Positions 9,820 to 18,980 of a stretch of 64,000 nucleotides of DNA are shown in pieces. The stretch is from positions 310,001 through 374,000 of the forward strand of contig NZ_JBHRSK010000007.1 in the NCBI RefSeq assembly GCF_042643245.1. Direction: 5' to 3'. The notes beneath the pieces are model-generated. The model did no database searches. It was given only the letters and a program-made list of their open reading frames with translations, and had not been told where the DNA came from. A program made the position numbers and the translations under genes. Every line of letters starts with the position of its first letter. The first letter of the stretch is position 1. Origin of the DNA: Acidimangrovimonas pyrenivorans (GTDB taxonomy: Bacteria > Pseudomonadota > Alphaproteobacteria > Rhodobacterales > Rhodobacteraceae).

Positions 9820-10764
9820 ATGACACTTCGCACCACCCTGCTGGCCGCCGCGGCCGGCCTTTCGCTGGCCCTGCCCGCCGCCCAGGGCGCACAGGCGGCC
9901 GGCTGCGACACGGTCACCTTCTCGGATGTCGGCTGGACCGACATCACCGCGACCACCGCGGTGACGACCTTCATCCTCGACGCGCTCGGCTACAAGACCG
10001 ACATCAAGACGCTGTCGGTGCCGGTCACCTATACCTCGATGGCCGACGGCAATGTCGATGTCTTCCTCGGCAACTGGATGCCGACGATGGAGGCCAATAT
10101 CAAACCCTATCGCGAGAAGGGCACCGTCGACACCGTGCGCGCCAATCTCGAGGGCGCGAAATACACCCTGGCGACCAACGCCGCCGGCGCCAAGGCGGGG
10201 ATCACCGATTACAAGGACATCGCCCCCCATGCCGATGCGCTCGACAGCAAGATCTACGGCATCGAGCCCGGCAATGACGGCAACCGGCTGATCCTCGACA
10301 TGATCAAGAAGGACGCCTTCGGCCTCAAGGGCTTCAAGCTGGTCGAGAGCTCGGAACAGGGCATGCTGGCCCAGGTCGCCCGCGCCTCCAAGCGCGACAA
10401 GCCGATCATCTTCCTCGGCTGGGAACCGCACCCGATGAACTCGAAGTTCAAGATCACCTACCTGTCGGGCGGCGACGACTGGTTCGGGCCGAATTACGGC
10501 GGCGCCACGGTCTACACCAACACCCGCGCCGGTTACGTCAAGGAATGCCCGAATGTCGGCGCCTTGCTGAAGAACCTCGTCTTCTCGCTGAAGATGGAGA
10601 ACGAGATCATGGGCGCGATCCTCGATGACGGCGCCCAGCCGCAGGCGGCGGCCAAGGCCTGGCTCAAGGCCAATCCCGGCACGATCAAGCCCTGGCTCGC
10701 CGGCGTGACCACCAAGGACGGCGGCGACGCCGTGGCCGCGGTCGACAAGGCGCTGGGGATGTAA
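9820..10764 (+). CDS. choX: Choline/glycine betaine ABC transporter substrate-binding protein
   Basis: A 314-residue periplasmic binding protein of the ChoX/OpuAC type. A signal peptide (residues 1-26, MTLRTTLLAAAAGLSLALP, cleavage after AQA) is followed by VTFSDVGWTDITATTA and the conserved LGNWMPTM and FLGWEPHPMN segments. The tryptophans of these segments build the aromatic box for a trimethylammonium group. AGGGAG lies just before the ATG. It heads an operon with a hydrolase, the permease and the ATPase, and faces betI across a BetI-like palindrome, which favours choline as ligand over proline betaine. Confidence 0.9.
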   Translation: MTLRTTLLAAAAGLSLALPAAQGAQAAGCDTVTFSDVGWTDITATTAVTTFILDALGYKTDIKTLSVPVTYTSMADGNVDVFLGNWMPTMEANIKPYREKGTVDTVRANLEGAKYTLATNAAGAKAGITDYKDIAPHADALDSKIYGIEPGNDGNRLILDMIKKDAFGLKGFKLVESSEQGMLAQVARASKRDKPIIFLGWEPHPMNSKFKITYLSGGDDWFGPNYGGATVYTNTRAGYVKECPNVGALLKNLVFSLKMENEIMGAILDDGAQPQAAAKAWLKANPGTIKPWLAGVTTKDGGDAVAAVDKALGM

Positions 10765-10828
10765 GGCGCAACCGGCGGGCCGCGCCCTGCGGCCCGCCCA
10801 CACCCCTCCGGCAAGGGGACGCGGCGCC

Positions 10829-11572
10829 ATGACGACCCGCCCGCAAATCCTGTTCATCCATGGCTGGTGGAGCACCGGCTGGGTCTGGTCGCGCTTCGAA
10901 CGGGCGTTCCGGGCGCGCGGCTATCGCACCCGCGCCGTCGACCTGCCCTACCGGATCGAGGGCACCGCGCCCGGCCGGATCGGCTTTGGCCAGCTGGTCG
11001 ACGCGGCGGCGGCGGCGGCGCGCGAGATGGACAACCCGGTGCTGGTCGGCCACAGCGCCGGCGGGCTGATCGCGCAGAAGCTGGCCGAGATCGGCGATCC
11101 GCCGGCCTGCGTCTGCCTCGGCCCGGCGGCGCCGCGCGGCATCCTCGCCATCGCCACTCTCGACATGCTGCGGCTGGCGCTGAGATACGCCCCGGCGATG
11201 CTGCTGTCGCGGACCTTCCTGCCCGGTCCCGACGAGATGCGGCGCTTCAGCCTGAACCGACTGCCCGAGGCCGAGCATGCCGAGGTCCGCGCCCAGATGA
11301 GCCCGCAATCGGGCCGGGTGGCGTTGCAGATGGGCCTGGCCGGCATCCCGGTGGACGCCGCCAGGGTCACCGCCCCGATGCTGGTGATCGGCGCCGGGCA
11401 GGACCGGATGACCCCGCCCCGCGTCACCCGCGCCATCGCCCGGCGCTACGGCGCCGACTACAAGGAATATCCCGACAACGCGCATTTCATGCTCCGCGAG
11501 CCCGGCTGGGAGACGATCGCCGGCGACGTGATGGACTGGATCGAAGGCGCGACCGAGAAAGGCACGCAATGA
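10829..11572 (+). CDS. Alpha/beta-hydrolase embedded in the choline transport operon
   Basis: A 247-residue alpha/beta-hydrolase without signal peptide. It shows the oxyanion HGWWSTGWVW segment near the N terminus, the nucleophile elbow GHSAGG (Ser around 74), an acid in GAGQDRM and a catalytic His in DNAHFML. The last codon overlaps the choW start as ATGA, so it is translationally coupled to the permease. The position between the binding protein and the permease suggests that it acts on the imported ligand, for example a choline ester. That is inference from context only. Confidence 0.8.
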   Translation: MTTRPQILFIHGWWSTGWVWSRFERAFRARGYRTRAVDLPYRIEGTAPGRIGFGQLVDAAAAAAREMDNPVLVGHSAGGLIAQKLAEIGDPPACVCLGPAAPRGILAIATLDMLRLALRYAPAMLLSRTFLPGPDEMRRFSLNRLPEAEHAEVRAQMSPQSGRVALQMGLAGIPVDAARVTAPMLVIGAGQDRMTPPRVTRAIARRYGADYKEYPDNAHFMLREPGWETIAGDVMDWIEGATEKGTQ

Positions 11573-12402
11573 ACTGGATCACCGAGGCCAAGATACCCGT
11601 CGGCAAGACGGCCGAGGCCGGTTTCGACTGGCTGCAGGACCATGCGACATGGTTCTTCGACGGGCTGTCCTACGCCATGGAGCGGATGATCGACGCCATC
11701 CAGTGGCTGCTGCAATACCCGCCGGCGCTGGTCATCATCGCCCTCTTCGTCGGTCTGACCTGGCTGCTGCAGCGGTCGTGGAAGACCTGCCTGCTGGTGC
11801 TGCTGGCCTTCCTCTTCATCCTCAACCAGGGCTACTGGCAGGCGACGACCGAGAGCCTGACGCTGGTGCTGTCCTCCTGCCTGATCTGCATGGGGATCGG
11901 GGTGCCGATCGGCATCTTCGTCGCCCACCGCCCCAACCTCTACCGGCTGGTCAGCCCGGTGCTCGACCTGATGCAGACCCTGCCGCCCTTCGTCTACCTG
12001 ATCCCGGCGATCATCTTCTTCGGCCTCGGCATGGTGCCGGGCCTGATCGCGACGGTGATCTTCGTGCTGCCGGCGCCGATCCGGCTGACCCAGCTCGGCA
12101 TCGCCTCGACCCCGGTGACGCTGCTCGAGGCCGCCACCGCCTTCGGCGCCACCCCGACCCAGCGGCTGTGGAAGGTCGAGCTGCCCTACGCCTTTCCCCA
12201 GATCATGACCGGCCTCAACCAGACCATCATGCTGTCTCTGTCGATGGTGGTGATCGCGGCCTATGTCGGCGCCGACGGCCTCGGCGTGCCGGTGGTGCGG
12301 GCGCTCGGCTCGGTCAACACCGCGCTCGGCTTCGAATCCGGCTTCATCATCGTCGTCGTGGCGATCCTTCTCGACCGCATGCTCCGGGTGACGCGCAAAT
12401 GA
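11569..12402 (+). CDS. choW: Choline/glycine betaine ABC transporter permease
   Basis: A 277-residue inner-membrane permease of the ProW/OpuAB/ChoW type, with about seven hydrophobic segments and a MetI-like core (VLSSCLICMGIGVPIGI). The EAA loop that contacts the ATPase is visible as EAATAFGATPTQRLWKVELP. Start and stop both overlap neighbours by ATGA (hydrolase before, ATPase after). A long N-terminal open extension to 10867 is the antisense-like frame over the hydrolase and was rejected. Confidence 0.92.
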   Translation: MNWITEAKIPVGKTAEAGFDWLQDHATWFFDGLSYAMERMIDAIQWLLQYPPALVIIALFVGLTWLLQRSWKTCLLVLLAFLFILNQGYWQATTESLTLVLSSCLICMGIGVPIGIFVAHRPNLYRLVSPVLDLMQTLPPFVYLIPAIIFFGLGMVPGLIATVIFVLPAPIRLTQLGIASTPVTLLEAATAFGATPTQRLWKVELPYAFPQIMTGLNQTIMLSLSMVVIAAYVGADGLGVPVVRALGSVNTALGFESGFIIVVVAILLDRMLRVTRK

Positions 12403-13460
12403 CGATCCGCAAACCGACCGCCGTCGAATTCGACAATGTCTCGATCGTCTTCGGCGACAAGCCCGAGAGCGCCCTGCCGCTGATGGACCAGGGCAAGAGC
12501 CGCGACCATGTCCAGCAGGCGACCGAGCAGGTGCTGGGCGTGCATGACTGCTCGCTCACCGTCGCCGAGGGCGAGATCCTGGTGCTGATGGGCCTGTCGG
12601 GCTCGGGCAAATCGACGCTGTTGCGCGCCGTCAACGGGCTCAACCCGGTGGTGCGCGGCGAGGTCCGGGTGCGCGAGGGCGACCAGATGGTCTCGGTCAC
12701 CCATGCCGATGCCGCGACCCTGCGCCGGCTGCGGCTGCAGAGCATCGCCATGGTGTTCCAGCAATTCGGCCTGCTGCCCTGGCGCACGGTGCGCGAGAAT
12801 GTCGGGCTCGGGCTCGAACTGGCCGGGATGAAACGGGCCGAGCGGCGCGCCAAGGTCGACGCCCAGCTCGACCTCGTCGGCCTGTCGCAATGGGCCGACC
12901 GCCGCGTCGGCGAGCTCTCGGGCGGCATGCAGCAGCGCGTCGGCCTCGCCCGCGCCTTCGCCACCGACGCGCCGATCCTGTTGATGGACGAGCCGTTCTC
13001 GGCCCTCGACCCGCTGATCCGGACCCGGCTCCAGGACGAGCTGCTCGACCTGCAGGCCAAGCTCCACCGCACCATCGTCTTCGTCAGCCACGACCTCGAC
13101 GAGGCGTTCAAGATTGGCAACCGGATCGCGCTGATGGAGGGCGGACGGATCGTCCAATGCGGCACCGCGCGCGAGATCTTCCAGAATCCCTCGTCGGATT
13201 ACGTTGCCGATTTCGTCGCCCATATGAACCCGCTCGGCGTGCTCACCGCGCGCGACGCGATGCAGCCCGCCGGTGCCGCGCCAGAGCAAAGCGTCGCCGC
13301 CGAGACCCCGATCCAGGAGGTGATGGCAAGGGTCTGCGCCAGCCACCACCCGGTCGGCGTCACCGAGGACGGCGCCGTGATCGGCGAAGTCACCCGCGAC
13401 AGCGTCCTCAACCGCCTGCTCAACCCGACCGACACGGGGGCCGGCCCCTCAGGGCAGTAG
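12399..13460 (+). CDS. choV: Choline/glycine betaine ABC transporter ATP-binding protein
   Basis: A 353-residue ABC ATPase energising the ChoXW importer. Walker A GLSGSGKST lies at 65-73, the signature LSGGMQQR around 170, Walker B ILLMDEP and the H-loop FVSHD follow. The insert between the first strand and Walker A (ALPLMDQGKSRDHVQQATEQVLGV) is typical of ProV/ChoV. The C-terminal part after VADFVAHMNPL is a short CBS-like region (IQEVMARV...GEVTRDSVLNRLL), shorter than the two full CBS domains of ProV. It is last in the operon and is followed by a hairpin repeat. Confidence 0.93.
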   Translation: MTIRKPTAVEFDNVSIVFGDKPESALPLMDQGKSRDHVQQATEQVLGVHDCSLTVAEGEILVLMGLSGSGKSTLLRAVNGLNPVVRGEVRVREGDQMVSVTHADAATLRRLRLQSIAMVFQQFGLLPWRTVRENVGLGLELAGMKRAERRAKVDAQLDLVGLSQWADRRVGELSGGMQQRVGLARAFATDAPILLMDEPFSALDPLIRTRLQDELLDLQAKLHRTIVFVSHDLDEAFKIGNRIALMEGGRIVQCGTAREIFQNPSSDYVADFVAHMNPLGVLTARDAMQPAGAAPEQSVAAETPIQEVMARVCASHHPVGVTEDGAVIGEVTRDSVLNRLLNPTDTGAGPSGQ

Positions 13461-13473
13461 CCCCCTGCCCTCC

Positions 13474-13523
13474 CTTTCTGCTCGAAAATATCCTCGGGGA
13501 GCGCGAGGGGCAGACAGCCCCTC
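13474..13523. repeat. Dispersed GGATATTTT-family repeat with GGGGCAGACAGCCCC hairpin
   Basis: CTTTCTGCTCGAAAATATCC is followed by CGGGGAGC and then a perfect 7-bp hairpin GAGGGGC-AGACA-GCCCCTC (13505-13523). The same two-part arrangement occurs near 31050 and 53200-53440. It lies between the convergent choV and eamA genes and is a candidate bidirectional terminator. Confidence 0.8.
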
Positions 13524-13583
13524 GCCCTTTCCTTGCGCCATTGCCCAAGCGCAATGGCGGTGAGCAGGCAGCCAGTGCCCCCC

Positions 13584-14495
13584 TCAGCCCTTCATCTCGT
13601 TGACCACCGGCGTCACCTGGCGCCGCCGCACCACCGCCTCGCGCCAGGTGATGAAGCTGACCGCGGCGATGATGATACCGCCGCCGAGCATGACATAGGC
13701 GTCGGCCGGTTCGTTGAACAGGAACACGCCCAGCAGGGTGGCCCAGATCAGCTGCAGGAAGGTCACCGGCTGGGTCACCGTCACCGGCGCCATGCGGAAG
13801 GCCTGGGTCATCGCCAGGTGGCCGGCGGTGGCGAAGCCGGCGACCAGCAGCAGCCAGCCCATCTCGGACAGGCTCGGCGGTTCCCAGACCGCGATGGCGA
13901 AGGGGGCGAGGCCGATCGTCACCGTGATCGACAGCATGGCGACGACGACCGGCGGGCTGACCTCGTCCGACATCCGCTTGGCGATCAGGTAGGAGGCGGC
14001 GAAGAACACCGCGACCGCCAGCATCGCCATCTGCCCGTGCGAGATCTGCTGGATCCCCGGCCGCAGGATCACCAGAACGCCGAGCAGCGCCGCGATCACC
14101 GCCCCGATCCGCCGCGCCGCCAGCTTCTCGCCCAAGAACAGCGCCGCGCCGATGGTGACGTAGACCGGCGACAGGTAGTTCATCGCCGTCACCTCGGCGA
14201 TCGGGATCCGGGCCATGGCATAGAACCACAGGATGACGCCGAGGGCATGGACCAGCCCGCGCAGCGAGAACAGCGCCAGCGCCCGGCGGCTGAGCTGCGC
14301 GTTCATCAGCGGCCGCAGCATCGGCAGCAGGAAGACCAGCCCCAGCGCGTAGCGCAGGAAGGCCGCCTCGGCCGCCGGGATGCCGTGGCCGACATATTTG
14401 ACGATGCCGTTGACGCCGACGAAGCACAGCCCGGCGGCGAGCATCCACGCCACCCCGGCGAGGGGACGATTCACAGGTAAAGAAACTTCGGCCAT
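13584..14495 (-). CDS. EamA/DMT-family transporter
   Basis: A 303-residue inner-membrane protein with ten hydrophobic segments in two EamA repeats, of the drug/metabolite transporter (RhaT/YdcZ-like) class. The first repeat opens GVAWMLAAGLCFVGVNGIVKYV and the second shows the LFLGEKLAARRIGAVIAALLGVLVILRPG signature. The ATG at 14495 (MAEVSLPVNRP) fits the family better than one 36 bases upstream. The substrate is unknown. It is convergent with choV; upstream on the same strand lies a broken DinB-like gene. Confidence 0.85.
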   Translation of the reverse strand: MAEVSLPVNRPLAGVAWMLAAGLCFVGVNGIVKYVGHGIPAAEAAFLRYALGLVFLLPMLRPLMNAQLSRRALALFSLRGLVHALGVILWFYAMARIPIAEVTAMNYLSPVYVTIGAALFLGEKLAARRIGAVIAALLGVLVILRPGIQQISHGQMAMLAVAVFFAASYLIAKRMSDEVSPPVVVAMLSITVTIGLAPFAIAVWEPPSLSEMGWLLLVAGFATAGHLAMTQAFRMAPVTVTQPVTFLQLIWATLLGVFLFNEPADAYVMLGGGIIIAAVSFITWREAVVRRRQVTPVVNEMKG

Positions 14496-14590
14496 GGCCG
14501 CGACCTGACCGCAAAGCGCAGAGCTTGGCAAGGCGGAAACGGGATCGCGCGCGGTTGGCTCCTATGCCGCCGCTGCATGGCCGGGGCCGC

Positions 14591-15166
14591 TCAGCGCCGC
14601 AGCCAGTCCTCGCTCACCCCGATCGTGGAGAGGTCATCGGCCCGTGCCGCGGCATCGTCGGCCATGAAGAACTCGTCGAGCTGCGGCGGCTTGACCGGCG
14701 TGCCGGCCAGCATCGCGTGGACCTGGCCGCGGTGATGCTGGTCATGCAGGAACAGGTGCATCAGCGTGTCGGCCAGCGTCTCGCGCTGGACCCGGTCGCG
14801 GCGCTAGATCGCCACCTCGCGCGACAGGTCCTCCGGCTGCAGCCTTTCGCACAGGGCGATGGCGGCGGCGTCGAGCGGCACCTGCGCCGCGACCAGCTCG
14901 GCCAGCGTGTCGCAGGGTTCGGGATCGTCGAAGACGGCCGGGCCGAGCCTGCCGCCCTCGACCGCGTCGAGGTAGAAGCGGTCGACCAGCAGGATGTGGT
15001 TCAGCGTCGCCTTGATCGACGGGAAGAACGAGGTCCCGGGCGCGGCCCAGGCACCGGGCCAGTCCTCGCGCGGCAGCGCCTCGCAAGCGAGGTGCAGCCG
15101 CCGGTTGGCCAGCGCGTTGTTGCGCGCCAGCTGGCGGAAGGGGCGGCAGGGATCTGCACTGTCCAT
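14591..15166 (-). pseudogene. DinB-family protein gene interrupted by an in-frame amber codon
   Basis: The frame reads MDSADPCRPFRQLARNNALANRRL from 15166 to 14591, 191 codons plus stop. TAG occurs at codon 121 (14806-14804), after LSREVAI. Past the stop the same frame continues RRDRVQRETLADTLMHLFLHDQHHRGQVHAMLAG to a natural TGA. The DinB four-helix fold is recognisable: a metal His in ATLNHILLVDRFYLD before the stop and the HDQHHRGQVH His motif after it. One TGG-to-TAG change would explain it. DinB-like proteins are metal-dependent thiol transferases or unknowns. Whether it is a real lesion, a sequencing error or read through is open. It lies 46 bp after yebC on the same strand. Confidence 0.75.
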
Positions 15167-15212
15167 CGGGATGTCCTGTGGGCTGCTTCCGACCCCGGCC
15201 GCGCCGCCGGCC

Positions 15213-15953
15213 TCAGAGCTGGGCGGCGACCTCTTCGGGCACGTCGAAATTGGCCGTCACGTTCTGGACGTCGTCGTCGTCCTCGAGCGTGTCGATCAGC
15301 TTCATCAGCTTCTGCGCGGTTTCCAGGTCGACCTCGGTCCGGTTCTGCGGCTTCCAGATCAGCTTGGCGGTCTCGCTCTCGCCCAGCGCGGCCTCGAGCG
15401 CGGTCGAGACCTCGTTGAGGTCGGTGTCGGCGCAGTAGATCCAGTGGCCCTCGTCGTCGCTTTCGACATCGTCGGCGCCGGCCTCGATCGCGGCCATCAT
15501 CACCGTGTCGGCATCGCCGGCCTCGGGCTTGTAGGTGATCTCGCCGACCCGGTCGAACATGAAGGAGACCGAGCCGGTCTCGCCCAGGTTGCCGCCATGC
15601 TTGGTGAAGTAGCTGCGGACGTTCGAGGCGGTGCGGTTGCGGTTGTCGGTCATCGCCTCGACGATGATCGCGATGCCGGCCGGGCCGTAGCCCTCGTAGC
15701 GGATTTCGTCATAGTTCTCGGCATCGCCGCCGGTCGCCTTCTTGATCGCCCGCTCGATGACGTCCTTGGGCATCGAGTTCGACCTGGCTTCCTTGACGGC
15801 GAGGCGCAGGCGCGGGTTCTTGTCGGGATCGGGGTCGCCCATCTTGGCGGCGACGGTGATCTCCTTGGCGAGCTTCGAAAACAGCTTCGAGCGCACCGCA
15901 TCCTGCCGCCCCTTGCGGTGCTGGATGTTCGCCCATTTAGAATGGCCAGCCAT
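15213..15953 (-). CDS. yebC: YebC/PmpR-family regulator or translation factor
   Basis: A 246-residue YebC/TACO1-type protein, full length, beginning MAGHSKWANIQHRKGRQDA and carrying the family blocks RNSMPKDVIERAIKKA-like SNSMPKDVIERAIKKA, YEGYGPAGIAI and FTKHGGNLGETGSVSFMF. Members are cytoplasmic; they act as DNA-binding regulators or, in several organisms, help ribosomes through proline-rich stretches. GGAG precedes the ATG. A plausible sigma-70 promoter lies 33-62 bp upstream. Confidence 0.95.
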   Translation of the reverse strand: MAGHSKWANIQHRKGRQDAVRSKLFSKLAKEITVAAKMGDPDPDKNPRLRLAVKEARSNSMPKDVIERAIKKATGGDAENYDEIRYEGYGPAGIAIIVEAMTDNRNRTASNVRSYFTKHGGNLGETGSVSFMFDRVGEITYKPEAGDADTVMMAAIEAGADDVESDDEGHWIYCADTDLNEVSTALEAALGESETAKLIWKPQNRTEVDLETAQKLMKLIDTLEDDDDVQNVTANFDVPEEVAAQL

Positions 15954-15985
15954 GGTCTACTCCGGTCCGATTTCGTGTTGGCGTC

Positions 15986-16015
15986 TCTATATGTCAGCGC
16001 CGGGGGGCGCTGCAA
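15986..16015 (-). promoter_or_regulatory. Candidate sigma-70 promoter of yebC
   Basis: On the minus strand TTGCAG (16015-16010) and TATAGA (15991-15986) are 18 bp apart and point into yebC, whose start is 33 bp downstream of the -10 element. The rest of the 285-bp gap to the upstream transporter gene (15954-16238) shows only a short GCCCG/CGGGC stem near 16210 and nothing else I recognise. Confidence 0.5.
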
Positions 16016-16238
16016 GTCCGGTGGGCTGCGGCGCCGCGGACGGATGCGCGACAGCTCATAACCTCCCGCCGATCTCAGAAGCAGTGCGACATGCGCAGGA
16101 CGCGCCCCTGCCCGTGGGATGGCGCGCGCAACCGTCGAGCTTCGCGCTTCTTGGCAGCCAAGCCCCCCTGGCCTTGAGCGGAACGCACAGGAGGCCAAAG
16201 CGCCAGCCCGCCGGGACGGGCAGGCGCGCGCAGCCCCC

Positions 16239-18017
16239 TTAAAACGGCCAGAACAGCGGGATCAGCAGGCTGGAGGCGACGGCCATGACCAGGCTGAGCG
16301 GCAGGCCGAAGCGGATGTAGTCGGTGAAGCGGTAGCCGCCGGGGCCGTAGACCAGGGTGTTGGTCTGGTAGCCGATCGGGGTGGCGAAGCTGGCCGAGGA
16401 GCCGAACATCACCGTCACCACCAGCGGCCGCGGGTCGATGCCGAGGTTGTGGCCGAGGCCGATGGCGATCGGGGTCAGGACAAGGGCGACGGCGTTGTTG
16501 GTCACCAGTTCGGTCAGGCCCCAGGTCAGCAGGAACAGCGCCAGGATCAGCCCCTGCGGCGGCAGCGCGGCGAGGGCGGGCGCGATCGCCTCGACGATCA
16601 GCCGCGCGGCGCCGGAACGGTCGAGCCCGGCCCCCACCGCCAGCATGCCGAAAATCATCGCCAGCAGCCGGCCCTCGACGAAGCCGAAGGCCTCGTCGGC
16701 ATCGATGCAGCGGGTGACGAGGACGATGGCGACGCCGATCACCGCCAGCGTCACGATCGGCGCCAGCCCCAGCGCCGACAGCCCGACGATCCCGGCCAGC
16801 ACCGCGATCACGATCGGCGCATGGGCGCGGCGATAGGCGCGCTCCGAGGGGGCGGTGACCTCGACCATGTCCATGTCGGTGGCCAGGCGGCGGATATCGG
16901 CGGGGTCGCCCTCGAGCAGCAGCGTGTCGCCGACCCGGACGACAAGGTCGTCGAGCTGGCGGCCGATGTTCTGGTTGCGGCGGTGGACGGCCAGCGGGTA
17001 GACGCCGTAGCGCCGCCGCAGCCGGAGTTCGCCCAGCGAGCGGCCGACCATGCGGCAGCCCGGCGTGATCAGCACCTCGACGGTCGAGGTCTGGACCGAG
17101 GACAGCTTGTCGACCAGCCGCAGCTCCTTGCTCGACTGCAGCCCCAGCAGTTCCGCCATCGGCGTGCGCAGCACCACCCGGTCGCCGGGTTCGAGCGTCA
17201 CCGAGGACAGGTCGCGCCGCAGCGAGGCGTCGCCGCGCAGCACGTCGATCACCCGCATGTTGTCGCGCTTGAACAGGTCGACCTGGTCGACCCGCTCGCC
17301 GACCAGCGCCGATTCCTCGGGCACCGCGACCTCGGTGAAGAACTTCATCTTCGAGCGGTCGGCCATCATGCCGGCCAGCGACTCGCGGTCGGGCAGCAGC
17401 CGGCGGGCGAAGAGCGCCAGGTAGGCGATGCCGATGAGCGAGACGACGAGGCCCATCGGCGTGATCTCGAAGACCGAGAACGGGCGCAGGCCATGGGCCC
17501 GGGCGACACCGTCGACCAGCAGGTTGGTCGAGGTGCCGAGCAGGCTGAGCGTGCCGCCGAAGATGGTCAGGTAGCTGAGCGGGATCATCAGCTTGGACGG
17601 CGCGCGGCCGAGCTGGCGGGCGAGCTGCATGAAGATCGGGATCATCACCACGACGACCGGCGTGTTGTTGACGAAGCCCGACAGCCCGACGACCACCACG
17701 GCCAGCCCGGCCAGCGTCGCCGCCGGCCGCGTCTCGACATTGCGCAGCGCGATCCGGGTGATCCAGTCCAGCGCCCCGGTGCGGACCAGGGCGCCGACGA
17801 TGATGAACAGCGCGCCGATGGTCCAGGGCGCGTGGTTCGACAGCACGGTGAGCGCCGCCTCGGTCGGCAGGATGCCGAGCACGATCATCAGCACCGCGCC
17901 CGAGATCGCCACCACCTCGACCGGGTAGACCTCGCGGATGAACAGCACCAGCATCGCCAGCACGATGGCGATGGCGGCAAACGCCTGGGTGGTCTGGGAC
18001 AATTCCAGCCCGAACAT
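16239..18017 (-). CDS. SLC13-family anion permease with two RCK_C (TrkA-C) domains
   Basis: A 592-residue inner-membrane transporter of the divalent anion:Na+ symporter/CitT-like class. Hydrophobic N and C halves each carry a conserved loop: SGFVNNTPVVVVMIPIF in the first and GLTELVTNNAVALVLTPIA in the second. Between them (about residues 225-390) are two TrkA-C modules, seen as SALVGERVDQVDLFKRDNMRVI and CRMVGRSLGELRLRRRYGVYPLAV. Such proteins usually carry sulfate or dicarboxylates, with RCK_C domains as ligand sensors. It starts 9 bp after the EamA gene, in an apparent operon ymdB-like - eamA - SLC13. Confidence 0.88.
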   Translation of the reverse strand: MFGLELSQTTQAFAAIAIVLAMLVLFIREVYPVEVVAISGAVLMIVLGILPTEAALTVLSNHAPWTIGALFIIVGALVRTGALDWITRIALRNVETRPAATLAGLAVVVVGLSGFVNNTPVVVVMIPIFMQLARQLGRAPSKLMIPLSYLTIFGGTLSLLGTSTNLLVDGVARAHGLRPFSVFEITPMGLVVSLIGIAYLALFARRLLPDRESLAGMMADRSKMKFFTEVAVPEESALVGERVDQVDLFKRDNMRVIDVLRGDASLRRDLSSVTLEPGDRVVLRTPMAELLGLQSSKELRLVDKLSSVQTSTVEVLITPGCRMVGRSLGELRLRRRYGVYPLAVHRRNQNIGRQLDDLVVRVGDTLLLEGDPADIRRLATDMDMVEVTAPSERAYRRAHAPIVIAVLAGIVGLSALGLAPIVTLAVIGVAIVLVTRCIDADEAFGFVEGRLLAMIFGMLAVGAGLDRSGAARLIVEAIAPALAALPPQGLILALFLLTWGLTELVTNNAVALVLTPIAIGLGHNLGIDPRPLVVTVMFGSSASFATPIGYQTNTLVYGPGGYRFTDYIRFGLPLSLVMAVASSLLIPLFWPF

Positions 18018-18026
18018 GTCCGTCCC

Positions 18027-18980
18027 TCAAATGCCTTCGGGCGATGTTTGGCAGATTCCGTCGCTTTCGCAAGCATCCGCCGGGAGCGCCTCGAGGGGCG
18101 TTTCGTCGCGCGGCCGCACCAGGGCGAGGCCGATCAGCATGACGATGAAGGCCAGCCAGACCCAGCCGCTGTAGCGTTCGTGCAGGATCACCATCGACCA
18201 GAGCACGCCCATGGCGGTGACCAGGTAGGAGACCTGGGCGGCGAAGACCGAGCCGGCCTTGCCGATCAGCCAGACATAGCTGGCATAGACCACGGCGCTG
18301 ACCATGGCCGAGAGCACCACCGCGGCGTCCGGCGCCCCCCAGGGCGGGCGCGGGTCGATGAACTGGCCCGAGACCAGCGCCGCCGGCAGGGCGAAGGCGA
18401 GCCCGACCAGCGAGGCGCCGAACAGGATCTGGATCGGGTCGAGCCCGCCGGTGCCCCATTTCGCCACCACGTTGCTTTCCAGCGCGTAGAAGGCCGGCGC
18501 GATCAGCCCGAGCGGCAGGTAGAGCGCCATGCCGGCCCCGGGCAGGCTCGACTGCGGCAGGGCGATCAGCGCCACCCCGATCAGCCCGCAGGCCAGCCCG
18601 GCCAGCCGGGCCGCGCTGAAGCGATCGGTGCGGAAGCCCAGCGCCATCGGGAAGGCCAGCATCGGCACCATCGACAGGGTGATCGACAGGATGCCGGCGG
18701 GCAGGAAACGGGCGGCCTCGTAGCTGGCCGAGTTGGGCAGCACCGAGCCGATCAGCGAGATCGCGACGCACATGCCCCAGGCCCGGCGCCCGCGCGGCAA
18801 CCCGCGGCCGGTGGCCAGCATCAGCACGCCCAGCACCGTGGACGAGACCACCAGTTGCCAGAAGATCAGCCCCAGCGGGCGGTAGCCCTGCGATACGGCG
18901 ATCTTGCTCAGCGGCAGGCTGACGCCCCAGCCCGCGCCCATCAGCAGCAGCAGGGCATAAGGCGTCAGCCGCCCTTTCAC
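18027..18980 (-). CDS. EamA/DMT-family transporter (GTG start)
   Basis: A 317-residue ten-helix inner-membrane exporter of the EamA family, starting with GTG (KGRLTPYALLLLMGAGWGVSLPLSKIAV). The start overlaps the stop of the upstream phosphodiesterase gene as GTGA, which decides it. The second repeat ends LHERYSGWVWLAFIVMLIGLALVRP, after which comes a polar tail of about 25 residues. Substrate unknown. A longer open frame running upstream to 19610 is the out-of-frame shadow of the phosphodiesterase gene. Confidence 0.85.
   Translation of the reverse strand: MKGRLTPYALLLLMGAGWGVSLPLSKIAVSQGYRPLGLIFWQLVVSSTVLGVLMLATGRGLPRGRRAWGMCVAISLIGSVLPNSASYEAARFLPAGILSITLSMVPMLAFPMALGFRTDRFSAARLAGLACGLIGVALIALPQSSLPGAGMALYLPLGLIAPAFYALESNVVAKWGTGGLDPIQILFGASLVGLAFALPAALVSGQFIDPRPPWGAPDAAVVLSAMVSAVVYASYVWLIGKAGSVFAAQVSYLVTAMGVLWSMVILHERYSGWVWLAFIVMLIGLALVRPRDETPLEALPADACESDGICQTSPEGI

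Noticed and set aside
14804..14806. TAG in the DinB gene as pyrrolysine or programmed readthrough
   Set aside because: No pyl genes or recoding structure seen; a simple nonsense change or base error is more likely.
15954..16238. tRNA or small RNA gene in the 285-bp gap
   Set aside because: No T-loop consensus, no cloverleaf arms and no clear promoter-terminator pair apart from the yebC promoter.
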